From contig NZ_ANHY01000008.1 of assembly GCF_000315795.1 (NCBI RefSeq), positions 62,001-126,000 of the forward strand: a stretch of DNA of 64,000 bases. The letters run 5' to 3'. The stretch comes from Caenispirillum salinarum AK4 (GTDB taxonomy: Bacteria > Pseudomonadota > Alphaproteobacteria > Rhodospirillales > Rhodospirillaceae). Positions 46,761 to 56,724 of this stretch are shown here, one piece after another. The notes under the pieces were generated by a model that was given only the letters and a program-made list of their open reading frames with translations, was not told where the DNA came from and made no database searches. Position 1 is the stretch's first letter. Every line of letters starts with the position of its first letter. A program made the translations under genes and the position numbers.

Positions 46761-49324
46761 GAGGCATCCGTCGGCTGTTTTACCGCGGTGCCCTCCACAA
46801 AGGTGAGGACGGCGCCGGTGGGCGAGCCCATGTCGTCGTGGAAGGGCCGGAACTGCGCCTCGTAGCTCACGTCGCCCGACCGCACCGTGTCGTGGCGGGT
46901 CTCGCCCTTCTCGACCACGTCGGCCAGCATGTCGCGCAGGCCGGGCAGGTCCACCTTGCAGGTCACCGAGGTGATGGTCTGGCCGATGTCCGTCGGGTGC
47001 AGGTCGAAAATCCGCTTCGCCGGCTGATTGAAACGGGTCACCCGCATGCTGCGGTCGATGGCGATCAGCGGAAAGCCGACGGAACGCAGGATGTTCTCCA
47101 GGTCGGCGTTGGCCGAGGCCAGTTCGGCGGACTTGATCTGGAGTTCCTCGTTGACGGTGGTCAGTTCCTCGTTGGTGGACTGCAGCTCCTCGTTGGAGGT
47201 CTCCAGTTCCTCGTTGGAGCTTTGCAGTTCCTCGTTGGAGGCCTGCAGTTCCTCGTTCAGGGACTGGAGTTCCTCGTTGGCGGTCTCCAGTTCCTCCACC
47301 ACCGTCTGCAGGTTCTCGCGCGTGGCGACCAGTTCCTGCTCCAGCTCCTGCATGCGCGGATCGCCGTCGCCCGTGCCGGCGCTGTCGCCCGGCGGGGCGG
47401 TCACGGCCGGCTGCACCGGCTCGAACGAGATCATGTAAAGCTCGTCCATGGACAGGGCCAGCGGCCGCACCGAGAGGCGGACGTGGTTCTCCTCGCCGTC
47501 GCGCATGAAGCTGGAGGTCGGGCCCGACAGTTCGGTGCGCTTCTGCTGCGCGCGGGAGAACAGCGACCGCGCATCGGCCCGCAACTCCTTGCGCACCATG
47601 GAAAAGATGTTCAGGTCCGGGGCGCCCTGGCCGAGCTGCAGGAACCCCTGCATGTCGCCGTGAACGTGCAGGATGCGGCCGTCGCGATCGACCAGCGCCG
47701 TCGGCGGGGCATAGGTGGAGATCAGCGCCGCCATGGCGATGTCGTTGAGCGACACGTCCTTTTCGCGCCGCTGACGCGACGGGCCGCCCATTTCGGTTCC
47801 GGTGCCGCGGGGCTGGAAGCTGGTCACCTGCTCGCGCGGCTGCGTGCGGCCTTCGCCCAGGCGGCGGAACAGCTTCCACTTCTTGTTGACCGTGTGGAAC
47901 CGGCTGGTGGCCGACCCCACGGTCTCCGACTTGCCCAGCAGCAGGTACTTCCCCGGATTCAGGGCGTAGTGGAAGATGTTGATGACCTTCTGCTGAAGGG
48001 CGGCGTTGAAGTAGATCAGCAGGTTGCGGCAGCTGATCAGGTCGATGCGCAGGAACGGCGGGTCCTGGATCAGGTCGTGCTTGGCGAAGACGATCATGTC
48101 GCGCACCGACTTGACCACCTGATAATAGCCGCCGCGCGCCAGGAAGTAGCGCGACAGCATCTCGCGGCTCATGGTCTTGAGCGCCGCGTCGGGATAGAGC
48201 GCCTTGCGGGCGCGCGCCAGGGCGTCGGCGTCCACGTCGGTGGCGAAGATCTGCACCTGGTAGTTGGCGAGCTGGTCGCCCAGTTCCTCGGCCAGCAGAA
48301 TGGCCAGCGAATAGGCCTCCTCGCCGCTGGCGCAGGCGGGCACCCAGACGCGGATGGTGTCGCCCGGCTTCTTGTCGCGCACCAGATCGGGGATCACCTT
48401 CTCCAGCGCGTCGTAGGCCTCCTGGTCGCGGAAGAAGCTGGTGACCGAAATCAGGATGTCGTTGCGCAGGGCCTCCAGTTCCTGGGGCACCTCGTTGATG
48501 TAGGCCAGGTAGTCGTCCAGCGTCTCGGACCGGCAGGCGGCCATGCGGCGCTTGATGCGGCGCAGAATGGTGGTCTTCTTGTAGCCGGTGAAGTCCACGC
48601 CCAGGCGGTTCTTGACCATCAGCAGCAGCTTCTGGACGGCATCGGAGTTTTCGTCCTCTGCCACCAGTTGCGCGCGCTTGGGGTTGACCAGCAGTTCCAC
48701 CAGTTCCTCGCCCATGCGCTCGGGCGTCATGATGAAGTCGACGCAGCCGGTCTCCACCGCCGCGCGCGGCATCCCGGCGTAGCGGGCGCTGTCCTCGTCC
48801 TGGGCCATGGTGATGCCGCCGGCGGCCTTCACCGCGCGCACGCCATGCGCCCCGTCCGAGCCGGTGCCCGACAGGATGATGCCGATGGCGTTTTCGCCCT
48901 GGTCCTCGGCGAGGCTGGCGAAGAAATAGTCGGCCGACGGCTTGGGGCCGATGGCGGCGTGCGGCTCGCGCAGGGACAGCGTGCCGTCCTCGATGTCGAG
49001 GTCGGTATTGGGCGGGGTGATGTGGATGACGTTGGGCTCGACCCGCATCCCGTCGGTGATTTCCACCACCTTCAGGTCGGTCTGCCGCGCCAGAAGCTGG
49101 GCGAGCATGCTGGGGTGCTGCGGCGCCATGTGCTGAACCACCACATAGGCCATGGTGCTGTCCGCCGGCAGGTGGGTCACCAGATGACCCAGCGCCTCCA
49201 GCCCGCCGGCCGAGGCCGCGATGCCGACCACCGTCACCTTGCGGCGCCGGCCCCGCCGGGAGGTCTGCGCCTCCGCGGCCTCGGGGGCCTCGTCCGTGGT
49301 TTCGGGCACCTTGTCGTCGGGCAT
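46757..49324 (-). CDS. CheB/CheR methylesterase-methyltransferase fusion with PAS domain
   Basis: An 855-residue signalling protein. The CheB methylesterase domain (about 28-215) has [18 protein letters not shown] (Ser 38), [17 protein letters not shown] and [20 protein letters not shown], the Ser-His-Asp triad. The CheR domain (about 230-490) has [31 protein letters not shown] and the SAM-binding [20 protein letters not shown]. After a PAS-like region comes a coiled coil of NEELQ-type heptads (near 645-700), then a C-terminal PAS. No receiver domain, chemoreceptor or kinase is nearby. It starts three bases after queG. Confidence 0.93.
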   Translation of the reverse strand: MPDDKVPETTDEAPEAAEAQTSRRGRRRKVTVVGIAASAGGLEALGHLVTHLPADSTMAYVVVQHMAPQHPSMLAQLLARQTDLKVVEITDGMRVEPNVIHITPPNTDLDIEDGTLSLREPHAAIGPKPSADYFFASLAEDQGENAIGIILSGTGSDGAHGVRAVKAAGGITMAQDEDSARYAGMPRAAVETGCVDFIMTPERMGEELVELLVNPKRAQLVAEDENSDAVQKLLLMVKNRLGVDFTGYKKTTILRRIKRRMAACRSETLDDYLAYINEVPQELEALRNDILISVTSFFRDQEAYDALEKVIPDLVRDKKPGDTIRVWVPACASGEEAYSLAILLAEELGDQLANYQVQIFATDVDADALARARKALYPDAALKTMSREMLSRYFLARGGYYQVVKSVRDMIVFAKHDLIQDPPFLRIDLISCRNLLIYFNAALQQKVINIFHYALNPGKYLLLGKSETVGSATSRFHTVNKKWKLFRRLGEGRTQPREQVTSFQPRGTGTEMGGPSRQRREKDVSLNDIAMAALISTYAPPTALVDRDGRILHVHGDMQGFLQLGQGAPDLNIFSMVRKELRADARSLFSRAQQKRTELSGPTSSFMRDGEENHVRLSVRPLALSMDELYMISFEPVQPAVTAPPGDSAGTGDGDPRMQELEQELVATRENLQTVVEELETANEELQSLNEELQASNEELQSSNEELETSNEELQSTNEELTTVNEELQIKSAELASANADLENILRSVGFPLIAIDRSMRVTRFNQPAKRIFDLHPTDIGQTITSVTCKVDLPGLRDMLADVVEKGETRHDTVRSGDVSYEAQFRPFHDDMGSPTGAVLTFVEGTAVKQPTDAS
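47145..47335 (-). repeat. Degenerate tandem repeat coding for NEELQ/E coiled-coil heptads
   Basis: About eight copies of a 21-base unit (on the plus strand variants of GTTCCTCGTTGGAGG) encode successive L-x-x-x-N-E-E heptads inside the CheB/CheR fusion. Similar DNA copies could recombine and change coil length. The repeat is coding, not CRISPR. Confidence 0.8.
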
Positions 49325-49327
49325 GCT

Positions 49328-50524
49328 TCAGCCTCTCCCCTCGGTCTCCTGCGAATGATGTGCCGTCGTCAGAATGCCATGGCCCGGCGGTTCCGGGGCC
49401 TGTGCTGAGGGATAGCCAGCATCCCATTCCTCCTGAACGATCGGATCATTCTCCCGATCACGATGATCCGTATAGATAGAAATATATCCTTCCGGCCCCT
49501 CAAGTCTAGAGAGAGCCCACACGGCCGTCCCGCGTACTAAAGGCGAAGGATCGTCGGTTGCCGCCTTCCTGACGCGCGGAATCAGTTTTTCATCCTGACT
49601 GTTCCCGATGGCGATGAACACATTCCGCATAAATCGGTCGCGGCCAATGCGCTTTATTGGCGAAGCACTGAACAGGGTGCGGAACGCCGCATCATCCAGT
49701 TCCGCCAGGTCGCCCAGGCGTGGCGCGGCCAGTTCGGCCCGCGGCTTGAAGGCGTCGTGGCGTGTCGGGAGAGAGAAACGATTCCAGGGGCATACGGCCA
49801 GGCAGTCGTCGCAGCCGTAGATGCGGTTGCCCATCATCGGACGCAGGCGGCGCGGGATCGGACCCTTGTTCTCGATGGTCAGGTAGCTGATGCACAACCG
49901 CGCATCGATCTCGCCGGCGGCCGTGATGGCGTCGGTGGGGCAGGCGGTGATGCAGCGGGTGCAACTGCCGCAATGGTCGCTTTCCGCAGCGTCGGGCTCG
50001 ACTTCCAGGGTCGTCAGGATTTCTCCCAGGAACAGCCACGACCCGAAGTCGCGCGACACCAGGTTGGTGTGCTTGCCCTGCCAGCCGAGCCCCGCCTGCT
50101 CGGCCAGGGGCTTTTCCATGACGGGCGCGGTGTCGACGAACACCTTCAGATCGCCGCCGAAGCGCGAGGCCATCCACTGGCCCAGCGTCTTCATGCGGCC
50201 CTTGACCCAGTCGTGATAGTCGCGGTTGCGGGCGTAGACCGAGATATGCCCGCGGCCCGGATGGTCCTGCAGCACCCGAGGATCATGGCCGGGGCCGTAG
50301 TTGACGCCCAGGCTGACGGCCGTCACCGCCTGGGGCCAGAGGCTTTGCGGATCGCCCCGGCGCTCGGCGGTGTCGGCCATCCAGCCCATGTCGGCATGGC
50401 GGCCTTCCGCGACGAAACGGTTCAGGTGGTCGCGGACGCGCGCCGGCAGCGCGGCGCGCGTGAAGCGCACCGCGTCGAAGCCCAACTCGTGGGCCTTGTG
50501 GGTGATGGCCTGGCGGGCGTCCAT
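49328..50524 (-). CDS. queG: Epoxyqueuosine reductase
   Basis: Cobalamin and iron-sulphur enzyme for the last step of tRNA queuosine synthesis. The 398 residues carry VKGRMKTLGQWM, the catalytic-acid motif FVDTAPVMEKPLAEQAGLGW (Asp 131), and two [4Fe-4S] motifs: CGSCTRCITACP (185-196) and CDDCLAVCPWN (238-248). The C-terminal part (SPIKRIGRDRFMRNVFIAIG, WALSRLEG) is a HEAT-like extension. It follows tgt and queA, which provides the whole late pathway in one operon. Confidence 0.96.
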   Translation of the reverse strand: MDARQAITHKAHELGFDAVRFTRAALPARVRDHLNRFVAEGRHADMGWMADTAERRGDPQSLWPQAVTAVSLGVNYGPGHDPRVLQDHPGRGHISVYARNRDYHDWVKGRMKTLGQWMASRFGGDLKVFVDTAPVMEKPLAEQAGLGWQGKHTNLVSRDFGSWLFLGEILTTLEVEPDAAESDHCGSCTRCITACPTDAITAAGEIDARLCISYLTIENKGPIPRRLRPMMGNRIYGCDDCLAVCPWNRFSLPTRHDAFKPRAELAAPRLGDLAELDDAAFRTLFSASPIKRIGRDRFMRNVFIAIGNSQDEKLIPRVRKAATDDPSPLVRGTAVWALSRLEGPEGYISIYTDHRDRENDPIVQEEWDAGYPSAQAPEPPGHGILTTAHHSQETEGRG

Positions 50525-50569
50525 GAAGCGGGTCCGTTGTCGTCCACGACTCAGGTGGGGCTTGCGGCC

Positions 50570-51706
50570 CTAGTCTTCCAGCGGCGCGATGTCGCCACGT
50601 GCCTGGTCTTCCTCGAACCGGGCGATGAAGTCGCCCAGGCGCCCGTCGCCGATGGCGCCCCTCAAGGACCGCATGAGGTCCTGGTAGTATTGCAGGTTGT
50701 GGCCCGTCAGCAGCATGAGCCCCAGGATCTCGTCGCAGCGGATCAGGTGGTGCAGGTAGGCGCGGGAATACTGGCGGCAGGCCGCGCAGGCGCAGTCGGC
50801 GTCCAGCGGGCGCGGGTCCTCGGCGTGGCGGGCGTTGCGCAGGTTCACCGTGCCGCGCCGGGTGAAGGCCTGGGCCGTGCGCCCGGACCGCGTCGGCAGC
50901 ACGCAATCGAACATGTCGATGCCGCGCGCCACCGCGCCCACGATGTCGGCGGGCTTGCCCACGCCCATCAGGTAGCGCGGCTTGTCCTCGGGCATCATGG
51001 GACAGGTGAAGTCCAGCGTCTGGAACATCAGCTCCTGCCCCTCGCCGACGGCCAGTCCGCCGACGGCGTAGCCCTCGTAGTCCATGCCGGCCAGGGCCTC
51101 GACGCTTTCCCGCCGCAGGTCCTCGTACACCGAGCCCTGCACGATGCCGAACTGGCCGTAGCCGGGGCGCGCGACGAAGGCCTTGCGCGAGCGCTCCGCC
51201 CAGCGCATGGACAGGCGCATGGATTCCGCCGCCTGTTCGTGGCTGGCGGGGTAGGGGGTGCACTCGTCGAAGGCCATGGTGATGGTGGCATCCAGCAGGT
51301 GCTGGATCTCGATGGAGCGTTCCGGCGTCAGGTGGTGCTTGGTGCCGTCGATGTGGCTTTGGAAGGTCACGCCCTCCTCGGTCATCTTGCGCAGCTTGGC
51401 CAGGCTCATGACCTGGAAGCCGCCCGAGTCGGTGAGGATCGGCCCGCGCCAGTTCATGAAGTTGCGCAAGCCCCCCAGCTTCGCCACCCGCTCCGCCGTC
51501 GGGCGCAGCATCAGGTGATAGGTGTTGCCCAGGATGATCTGCGCGCCGGTCGCCCGCACCTCCTCGGGCCGCTGGGCCTTGACGGTCGCCGCCGTGCCCA
51601 CCGGCATGAAGGCCGGGGTGTCGACGATGCCGTGGGCGGTGTGCACGCGGCCCAGGCGGGCGGGGCCGTCGGTGGCGAGGCGCTCGTAGCGGAAGACGTG
51701 GGTCAT
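50570..51706 (-). CDS. tgt: tRNA-guanine transglycosylase
   Basis: Tgt exchanges G34 of GUN-anticodon tRNAs for preQ1. The 378 residues include [36 protein letters not shown] with the substrate Asp, [13 protein letters not shown], the nucleophile region [16 protein letters not shown], and the zinc site [17 protein letters not shown]. It lies 12 bases after queA and 45 before queG in the same direction. Confidence 0.98.
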   Translation of the reverse strand: MTHVFRYERLATDGPARLGRVHTAHGIVDTPAFMPVGTAATVKAQRPEEVRATGAQIILGNTYHLMLRPTAERVAKLGGLRNFMNWRGPILTDSGGFQVMSLAKLRKMTEEGVTFQSHIDGTKHHLTPERSIEIQHLLDATITMAFDECTPYPASHEQAAESMRLSMRWAERSRKAFVARPGYGQFGIVQGSVYEDLRRESVEALAGMDYEGYAVGGLAVGEGQELMFQTLDFTCPMMPEDKPRYLMGVGKPADIVGAVARGIDMFDCVLPTRSGRTAQAFTRRGTVNLRNARHAEDPRPLDADCACAACRQYSRAYLHHLIRCDEILGLMLLTGHNLQYYQDLMRSLRGAIGDGRLGDFIARFEEDQARGDIAPLED

Positions 51707-51718
51707 GGTGTCTCTGGC

Positions 51719-52774
51719 TTACTCGGAAACGGAAAGGTCGGCGTCGCAGCGGTCCAGCAGGCTGCCGTCGCCATAGGAATAGAAGCGGTATCCGCTCTGG
51801 ATCGCATGGGCGTAGGCGGCCTTCATGCGGTTCAGGCCGGAAAAGGCGCTGACCAGCATGAACAGCGTCGACTTGGGCAGGTGGAAGTTGGTCATCAGCT
51901 TGTCCACCGCGCGGAACCGCCAGCCCGGCGTGATGAAGATGTCCGTCGGCCCGCTGAAGGGCTTCACCGCGCCCGTCTCCGCATCCGCAGCACTTTCCAG
52001 CAGTCGCAGCGCCGTGGTGCCGACGGCGACGACGCGCCCGCCCCTGGCCCGTGCGGCCTCGATGGCCTCGGCGGCCTCGGGCGTGATCTCGCCGATCTCG
52101 CTGTGCATCTTATGGTCGGCGGTGTCGTCGGCGGTGACCGGGAGGAAGGTTCCGGCGCCCACGTGCAGGGTCACGAACACGCGCGTCACGCCGCGCTTAT
52201 CCAGGCGCTCCAGAAGCTCGGGCGTGAAGTGCAGGCCGGCGGTCGGCGCGGCCACCGCGCCCTCCTTCTCCGGCGCGGAGTAGACGGTCTGGTAGTCGGT
52301 GCGATCGCTCTCGTCGTCCTCGCGGCCCATGTAGGGCGGCAGCGGGATGTGGCCGTGATCCTTCAGCGCGTCCATCAGCGCCTGGCCGCCGCGGTTGAAC
52401 TTCAGCCGCACGTCGCCGCCGTCCCTCTCCTCCACCAGTGCGGAGAAACCATCGGCGAAGTCGATGGTCTGGCCGACCTTGAGCTTCTTCGCGCCCTTGG
52501 CGAAGGCGCGCCAGGTGTCGTCGTCCAGGCGCATGTGGAGGGTGACCTCCACCTTGGCTTCGCCGCGCCGGCCGGCCAGCCGGGCGGGGATGACGCGGGT
52601 GTCGTTGAACACCATCACGTCGCCGGGCTGAAGCATGTCGGGCAGGTCGCGCATGATGAAGTCCGCCAGCCCGTCGCACGTCACCCGCAGGCAGCGGGCG
52701 GAGTCGCGGGGCGAGGCGGGACGGTCGGCGATACGGTCGCGGGGAAGATCGAAGTCGAAGGCGTCGACGCGCAT
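51719..52774 (-). CDS. queA: S-adenosylmethionine:tRNA ribosyltransferase-isomerase
   Basis: QueA builds epoxyqueuosine on tRNA from preQ1 and the ribosyl part of SAM. The 351 residues begin [20 protein letters not shown] and show [68 protein letters not shown] and [18 protein letters not shown] place the start at ATG 52774, the conserved N-terminus. It is the first gene of a six-gene minus-strand run: queA, tgt, queG, cheBR fusion, SUMF1, DUF2937. Confidence 0.98.
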   Translation of the reverse strand: MRVDAFDFDLPRDRIADRPASPRDSARCLRVTCDGLADFIMRDLPDMLQPGDVMVFNDTRVIPARLAGRRGEAKVEVTLHMRLDDDTWRAFAKGAKKLKVGQTIDFADGFSALVEERDGGDVRLKFNRGGQALMDALKDHGHIPLPPYMGREDDESDRTDYQTVYSAPEKEGAVAAPTAGLHFTPELLERLDKRGVTRVFVTLHVGAGTFLPVTADDTADHKMHSEIGEITPEAAEAIEAARARGGRVVAVGTTALRLLESAADAETGAVKPFSGPTDIFITPGWRFRAVDKLMTNFHLPKSTLFMLVSAFSGLNRMKAAYAHAIQSGYRFYSYGDGSLLDRCDADLSVSE

Positions 52775-53057
52775 GAACAGGACGGGTCCGAAGCTCTGAG
52801 AGGCGAAAACGAGTGCTCCGCCCGGACGCGAGGGACTCAAGTGACCGGACGGGGGGCGGCGGCGCTCCGCCATATGGGGAGGAAACCTGGGCGTGGGTAT
52901 GCCTGAAGGCGCGGGCTTGCACAAGCACATGGGGCGAAGGGCTTCTTCCATGGTACCCTTGGCCGGTGCCGGAGACAGGGCGGCAAGCCCGGCCGGCACG
53001 CGCCGTCGCCGCCCGGCCTGGGGAGGAGCCGCCGCGGCCCAGAGGGGACGACGACCC

Positions 53058-53558
53058 ATGAGCACGAGCGACACCACATCCTCCGCCGCGCCTTCCGCCG
53101 CCGTTCTGGCCGAAGCGCTGGCGCATCACCCCTTCTTTCACGATCTGCCTGCGCCGGCGCTGGAGCGGCTTGCCGCCTGCGCCCGGGAAGCGCGGTTCGA
53201 CGCCGGCACCCAGATCTTTCACGCCGGCGGCGACGCGGACGGGTTCTTCGTCATTCGCCAGGGCACCGTGCGGGTGGAGAGCAAGCGGCCCGGCAGCGCG
53301 GGGCCGGCGGTGCTGCAGACCCTGCACGAAGGCGAAATCCTGGGGTGGTCATGGCTGACGCCTCCCTACCGCTGGGCCTTCGATGCCCGCGCGGTGGGGC
53401 CGACGCGGGTGATCGCCCTGGGCGGTGCCTGCCTGCGGGCCGCCTTCGAGGCCGACCCGCTGCTGGGCTACCGGCTGGTGACCCGCTTTGCGGGGGTCAT
53501 GGGTGAACGGCTGCGCGCCGCCCACATGCGCATGCTGGAACTGGACGACGGCGGCTGA
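53058..53558 (+). CDS. Cyclic nucleotide-binding domain protein without a DNA-binding domain
   Basis: A 166-residue protein formed by one CNB/cupin-like domain: [53 protein letters not shown], and [20 protein letters not shown]. The phosphate cassette differs from CRP ([20 protein letters not shown]), a variant often seen in proteins of this stand-alone type. There is no helix-turn-helix, so it is not a transcription factor by itself; it may be a partner or regulatory subunit. GAGGGGA precedes ATG 53058. It diverges from queA. Confidence 0.88.
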   Translation: MSTSDTTSSAAPSAAVLAEALAHHPFFHDLPAPALERLAACAREARFDAGTQIFHAGGDADGFFVIRQGTVRVESKRPGSAGPAVLQTLHEGEILGWSWLTPPYRWAFDARAVGPTRVIALGGACLRAAFEADPLLGYRLVTRFAGVMGERLRAAHMRMLELDDGG

Positions 53559-53664
53559 CGCGCCGGCGGAAACAGCCTGTTGCCCAGACGGCGGGCGACG
53601 CGGGGGGCACAAGCGGCTATATTCGGACCGATCGGACCGTATCCGCCGCGGAGGCCCCTGTTTC

Positions 53665-54432
53665 ATGACGCCCCCCGTCCTGTTCGTCAGCCACGGCGCG
53701 CCCACCGTCTACATGGACGAGACGCCGGCCCACATGGCCCTGCGCGCCCTGGGCCGGACCCTGGCGCGGCCCAGGGCGGTGCTCATCGTTTCCGCCCATT
53801 GGGAAACGGCGGGCCCGGCAGTGGACGTGTCGGAGCGGCCGGCGACCATTCACGACTTCTCGGGCTTTCCGCCGGCCCTGTCGCGGGTGCGCTACGACGC
53901 GCCCGGGGCGCCGGACGTGGCCGGGCGCGTCTTCGCCCTGATGGCCGCCGCCGGCCTGGCGCCCGAGCCGCCCCGCGAGCGCGGGCGCGATCACGGGGCC
54001 TGGGTGCCTGCGGCGCTGATGTGGCCCGAGGCCGACGTGCCGGGCTTTCAGGTGTCCGTCTGTCCGGCGCGCGATGCTGCCTGGCACCGCCGCCTCGGGG
54101 CCGCGCTGGCGCCCCTGCGGGACGAGGGGGTGCTGATCATGGGGTCGGGCGCGGTCACGCATAATCTGCGCGCCATCGACTTTCGCAACCGCGAGGCGCC
54201 GGCGCCGGAGTGGGTGGACGCCTTCGCCGACTGGGCCGCCGAACGGGTCGCCGCCGGGCAGCCCGTCGACGACTGGCTGTCGGCGCCCGAGGCGGCGCGC
54301 AACCACCCCACGCCCGAGCATTTCCTGCCCCTCGCGGTCGCCCAGGGTGCGGCCGGCGCCGTGTCCGGCCGGCTGGTCCACGGCAGCACCGACTACGGCG
54401 TCCTGCGCATGGACATCCACCAGTGGGATTGA
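53665..54432 (+). CDS. Class III extradiol dioxygenase, LigB/YgiD type
   Basis: A 255-residue cytoplasmic protein of the 4,5-DOPA dioxygenase family, which opens catechol-type rings with a His-bound metal. Seen: the N-terminal VLFVSHGAPTVYMDETP (His 10), LIVSAHWETAGPAVDVSE, TIHDFSGFPPALSRVRYDAP, RGRDHGAWVPAALMWPEADV, VLIMGSGAVTHNLRAIDF and NHPTPEHFLPLAVAQGAAG. These are the zinc/iron-ligand histidines of the family. Physiological substrate unknown. It lies 106 bases after the CNB gene and may be cotranscribed. Confidence 0.9.
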   Translation: MTPPVLFVSHGAPTVYMDETPAHMALRALGRTLARPRAVLIVSAHWETAGPAVDVSERPATIHDFSGFPPALSRVRYDAPGAPDVAGRVFALMAAAGLAPEPPRERGRDHGAWVPAALMWPEADVPGFQVSVCPARDAAWHRRLGAALAPLRDEGVLIMGSGAVTHNLRAIDFRNREAPAPEWVDAFADWAAERVAAGQPVDDWLSAPEAARNHPTPEHFLPLAVAQGAAGAVSGRLVHGSTDYGVLRMDIHQWD

Positions 54433-54462
54433 GCGCGGCGGCGGCCGGATGCCGCAGGGGCT

Positions 54463-55179
54463 TCAGTCGACGGAGACGATGCCCATGTGCACGGCGCGCA
54501 CCGCCAGTTCGATCCGGTTGGCGCAGCCCAGCTTGCGCATGGCCGATTTCAGGTGCTGGGCGACGGTGTAACCGCTAATCCCCAGGATCTCGCCGATCAT
54601 CCCCGTCTCCTTGCCGCGCGCCAGCCAGTGGACGCAATCGCGCTCGCGCGGGGTCAGCGGGCCCGGGTCGCCCGATTCCGCGAACAGCCGGCGGCAGGCG
54701 TTGTGCACCGCCAGCGCCAGAAGCGCCACCCCGGCCCGCTGGTGCTCGATGACCTCCCGCCGCTGGCGGGCTCCGCCGTCTGCCACGCAGGACAGAACCG
54801 CCACGCCGCCCGCCATGCGGATGGGCACGATGATGCCGTCATGCATGGCGAAATCCCGTGCCTCGTTTAACAGGCGGCGCTGATCCTCGCCCAGGATATC
54901 GGCCGGAAGTTCGGAAATGGCGAAGGGGGCGCCGCCGCGCTTGGCCATGCCGACCACCGGGTCAATGCGGTCGTAGCCATGATTCAGGTAATGGTTGGCC
55001 CATCCTTCGGGAAAATTCACCACCAGCGTGCTTTCCTGGACCCGCAGTGCGGGGCCCAGGCACATGGCATATGTCGGGAAGGTGAAGCCGATCTCAGCCG
55101 CCAGTTGCGCGGTCACGCGTCGGACGTCGGCGATGGATGTACAGCGGTCCAGAATCTGAAGCTGGTCGAGGGTCAGCAT
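54463..55179 (-). CDS. LuxR family transcriptional regulator with autoinducer-binding domain (LuxR solo)
   Basis: A 238-residue regulator. The autoinducer-binding domain (about 10-160) keeps the acyl-homoserine lactone residues equivalent to TraR W57, Y61, D70, P71 and G113 as W60, Y64, D73, P74 and G115; the W85 position holds Ile or Ala (PFAISELP). The C-terminal GerE-type helix-turn-helix (173-235) reads LTPRERDCVHWLARGKETGM and SGYTVAQHLKSAMRKLG. No luxI lies in the window. I start at ATG 55179. A perfect 14-base inverted repeat sits in its promoter region. Confidence 0.92.
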   Translation of the reverse strand: MLTLDQLQILDRCTSIADVRRVTAQLAAEIGFTFPTYAMCLGPALRVQESTLVVNFPEGWANHYLNHGYDRIDPVVGMAKRGGAPFAISELPADILGEDQRRLLNEARDFAMHDGIIVPIRMAGGVAVLSCVADGGARQRREVIEHQRAGVALLALAVHNACRRLFAESGDPGPLTPRERDCVHWLARGKETGMIGEILGISGYTVAQHLKSAMRKLGCANRIELAVRAVHMGIVSVD

Positions 55180-55558
55180 GCCCCGGCCTTCCGCACAGTC
55201 GGCGTCGACGTTTGAGGCATGAACCTTTAGCGGATGGCCGTCGCCGGCGTCCAGTGCTGTATGCAAAATGACGATAATACGTCCGTCGCGGGCCGGAACA
55301 CTCGGGTGGGCATGGGGCGTCGTGCAACCCGGCCCGCGACGGTCGCCCCTCAAGGCGACCCGCCCACCTTAGGCGCCGCGCCACAGAAGAGGTATCCCCG
55401 CTTTGAGGGATGCGTCTGGCTTGCTTGACCAATTGGACAACCTGTCGGCGAGCGTTCCGCCGGACGATGTGTTGCCGTGCCGGCGGCGTTCACGTCACAG
55501 TACTGTAAGGCGGGCGGGACCGGGGACAGGCCCGTGCACCAAGCAAGGGAGACGTACG
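55180..55558. other. Intergenic region between luxR-like and rhodanese genes
   Basis: About 380 bases between divergent genes. It contains the 14-base inverted repeat at 55283-55342 and otherwise no gene I can support. Promoters of both genes must lie here. Confidence 0.5.
55283..55342. repeat. Perfect 14-base inverted repeat in the luxR/rhodanese promoter region
   Basis: CCGTCGCGGGCCGG (55283-55296) and CCGGCCCGCGACGG (55329-55342) are exact reverse complements separated by 32 bases. As RNA it is a strong stem with no T-run; as DNA it could bind a dimer at two sites. It does not fit the 18-20 base lux box. Confidence 0.75.
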
Positions 55559-56530
55559 ATGACGCGACGTATATTGGCGGCCGCCGCGCTGGCCGCGACG
55601 GCCATCCTTGCCGCGCCCCCGGCCGTGGCAGAGGTGCCGGGGCCCCTGGTCGCGCCGGCCTGGCTGGCCGAGCAGCCCGAGGGCTCGGTGGTGGTCCTGG
55701 ACGTGCGCGAGGAGCCCGGCGCGTTCGGGAAATCCCCCGGCCGCATCGCCGGCGCGCTGCCCGTCAGCTTCAAGGACCTGCGCGGCAGCCGGACGATCGA
55801 CGGGCAGGAGGTCACCCGCCTGTCCCTGACCGCCGAGGGCTTCCAGGACCTCATGCGCGGGCGCGGCGTCGACGACGGCGAGACGGTGGTGGTCACCTGG
55901 CCGGGCGACAGCGCGATCGGGCTGACGGCGGCGGCCTATCTGTACTGGCAGGCCAGGCTCTACGGGCACGACGACGTGGCGATCCTGGACGGCGGCACGG
56001 CGGCCTGGGCGGCCTCCGGCCGGGCCCTGACGCAGGACGCGCCGGCCGATCCGCAGCCCGGCACCTTCACCGCCGCTGCGGCCCGCGACGATCTTCTGGC
56101 GACGACGGAAGAGGTCCAGGCGGCCCTGGACGGCGGGCCGCAGCTGATCGACGCCCGTCCGCTAGCGCTCTACATCGGTCTGGCGGCGCCGCCGTACGTG
56201 TTCAAGAAGGGGCACATCCCCGGCGCCGACCTTCTGCCGTTCCCGTTCCTGACCAAGCCGGTCGGCGGCAAGGGCGACAAGGGCGACGCCGCGGCCGAGC
56301 CGGTGCGCATGGTGGTGCACGAGCCCGAAACCCTGCGCCGCATCGCCGCCGACCTGGGCGTCGACCTGTCGGGAGGGGCGATCAGCTACTGCAACAGCGG
56401 CCGCACCAGCGCGTCGACGTGGTTCGTGCTGAACGAGGTGCTGGGCGTGCCGACGCAGTTGTACGACGGCTCCATGCACGCCTGGACCCTGGACCCGCAG
56501 CGCCCCGTCGCCACCGCCCTGGCCGAGTGA
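55559..56530 (+). CDS. Periplasmic two-domain rhodanese (sulphurtransferase)
   Basis: A 323-residue exported protein with a signal peptide cleaved near AVA-EV at residue 24-25. Two rhodanese domains: the first (about 28-160) has VVVLDVREEPGAF but Trp 114 (VTWPGD) where the catalytic Cys is expected, so it is inactive; the second (about 180-315) has QLIDARPLALYIG, KKGHIPGADLLPF and the active loop YCNSGRTS with Cys 278. An insertion GGKGDKGDAA precedes the second half. It should transfer sulphane sulphur to cyanide or protein acceptors in the periplasm. AAGGGAGACG precedes the ATG. Confidence 0.9.
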   Translation: MTRRILAAAALAATAILAAPPAVAEVPGPLVAPAWLAEQPEGSVVVLDVREEPGAFGKSPGRIAGALPVSFKDLRGSRTIDGQEVTRLSLTAEGFQDLMRGRGVDDGETVVVTWPGDSAIGLTAAAYLYWQARLYGHDDVAILDGGTAAWAASGRALTQDAPADPQPGTFTAAAARDDLLATTEEVQAALDGGPQLIDARPLALYIGLAAPPYVFKKGHIPGADLLPFPFLTKPVGGKGDKGDAAAEPVRMVVHEPETLRRIAADLGVDLSGGAISYCNSGRTSASTWFVLNEVLGVPTQLYDGSMHAWTLDPQRPVATALAE

Positions 56531-56557
56531 GCCGGTTCCAGAGCCCAGCGGGAAAGG

Positions 56558-56598
56558 AGAGGGGCCCGTTCCCGGTCACCGGGGGCGGGCCCTTTTCC
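56558..56598 (+). terminator. Rho-independent terminator after the rhodanese gene
   Basis: GGGCCCG (56562-56568) pairs with CGGGCCC (56586-56592) around an inner CCCGG/CCGGG helix and is followed by TTTTCC. Confidence 0.8.
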
Positions 56599-56724
56599 TG
56601 CCGCTTGCTCGCGCCGGTTTATGGCGGCGCCCCCTGTCTAAACCGGCGGTGCGACCTCATGTCGAGGGCGGCCATGGAAACGGTTCTGCAACGTCGGCGA
56701 CCCTGAACAGCGAAAGGACGTCTG

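Noticed and set aside
47145-47335. Regularly spaced repeats suggestive of a CRISPR array
   Set aside because: The unit is 21 bases, contiguous, and encodes coiled-coil heptads in frame; there are no unique spacers.
46838-49408. Plus-strand open frame of 856 codons opposite the CheB/CheR fusion
   Set aside because: Mirror of the coding strand; the repetitive part only reflects the NEELQ repeats.
55283-55342. lux box for the LuxR-type regulator
   Set aside because: The arms are 14 bases with a 32-base spacer and do not resemble an 18-20 base lux box; kept only as an unexplained inverted repeat.
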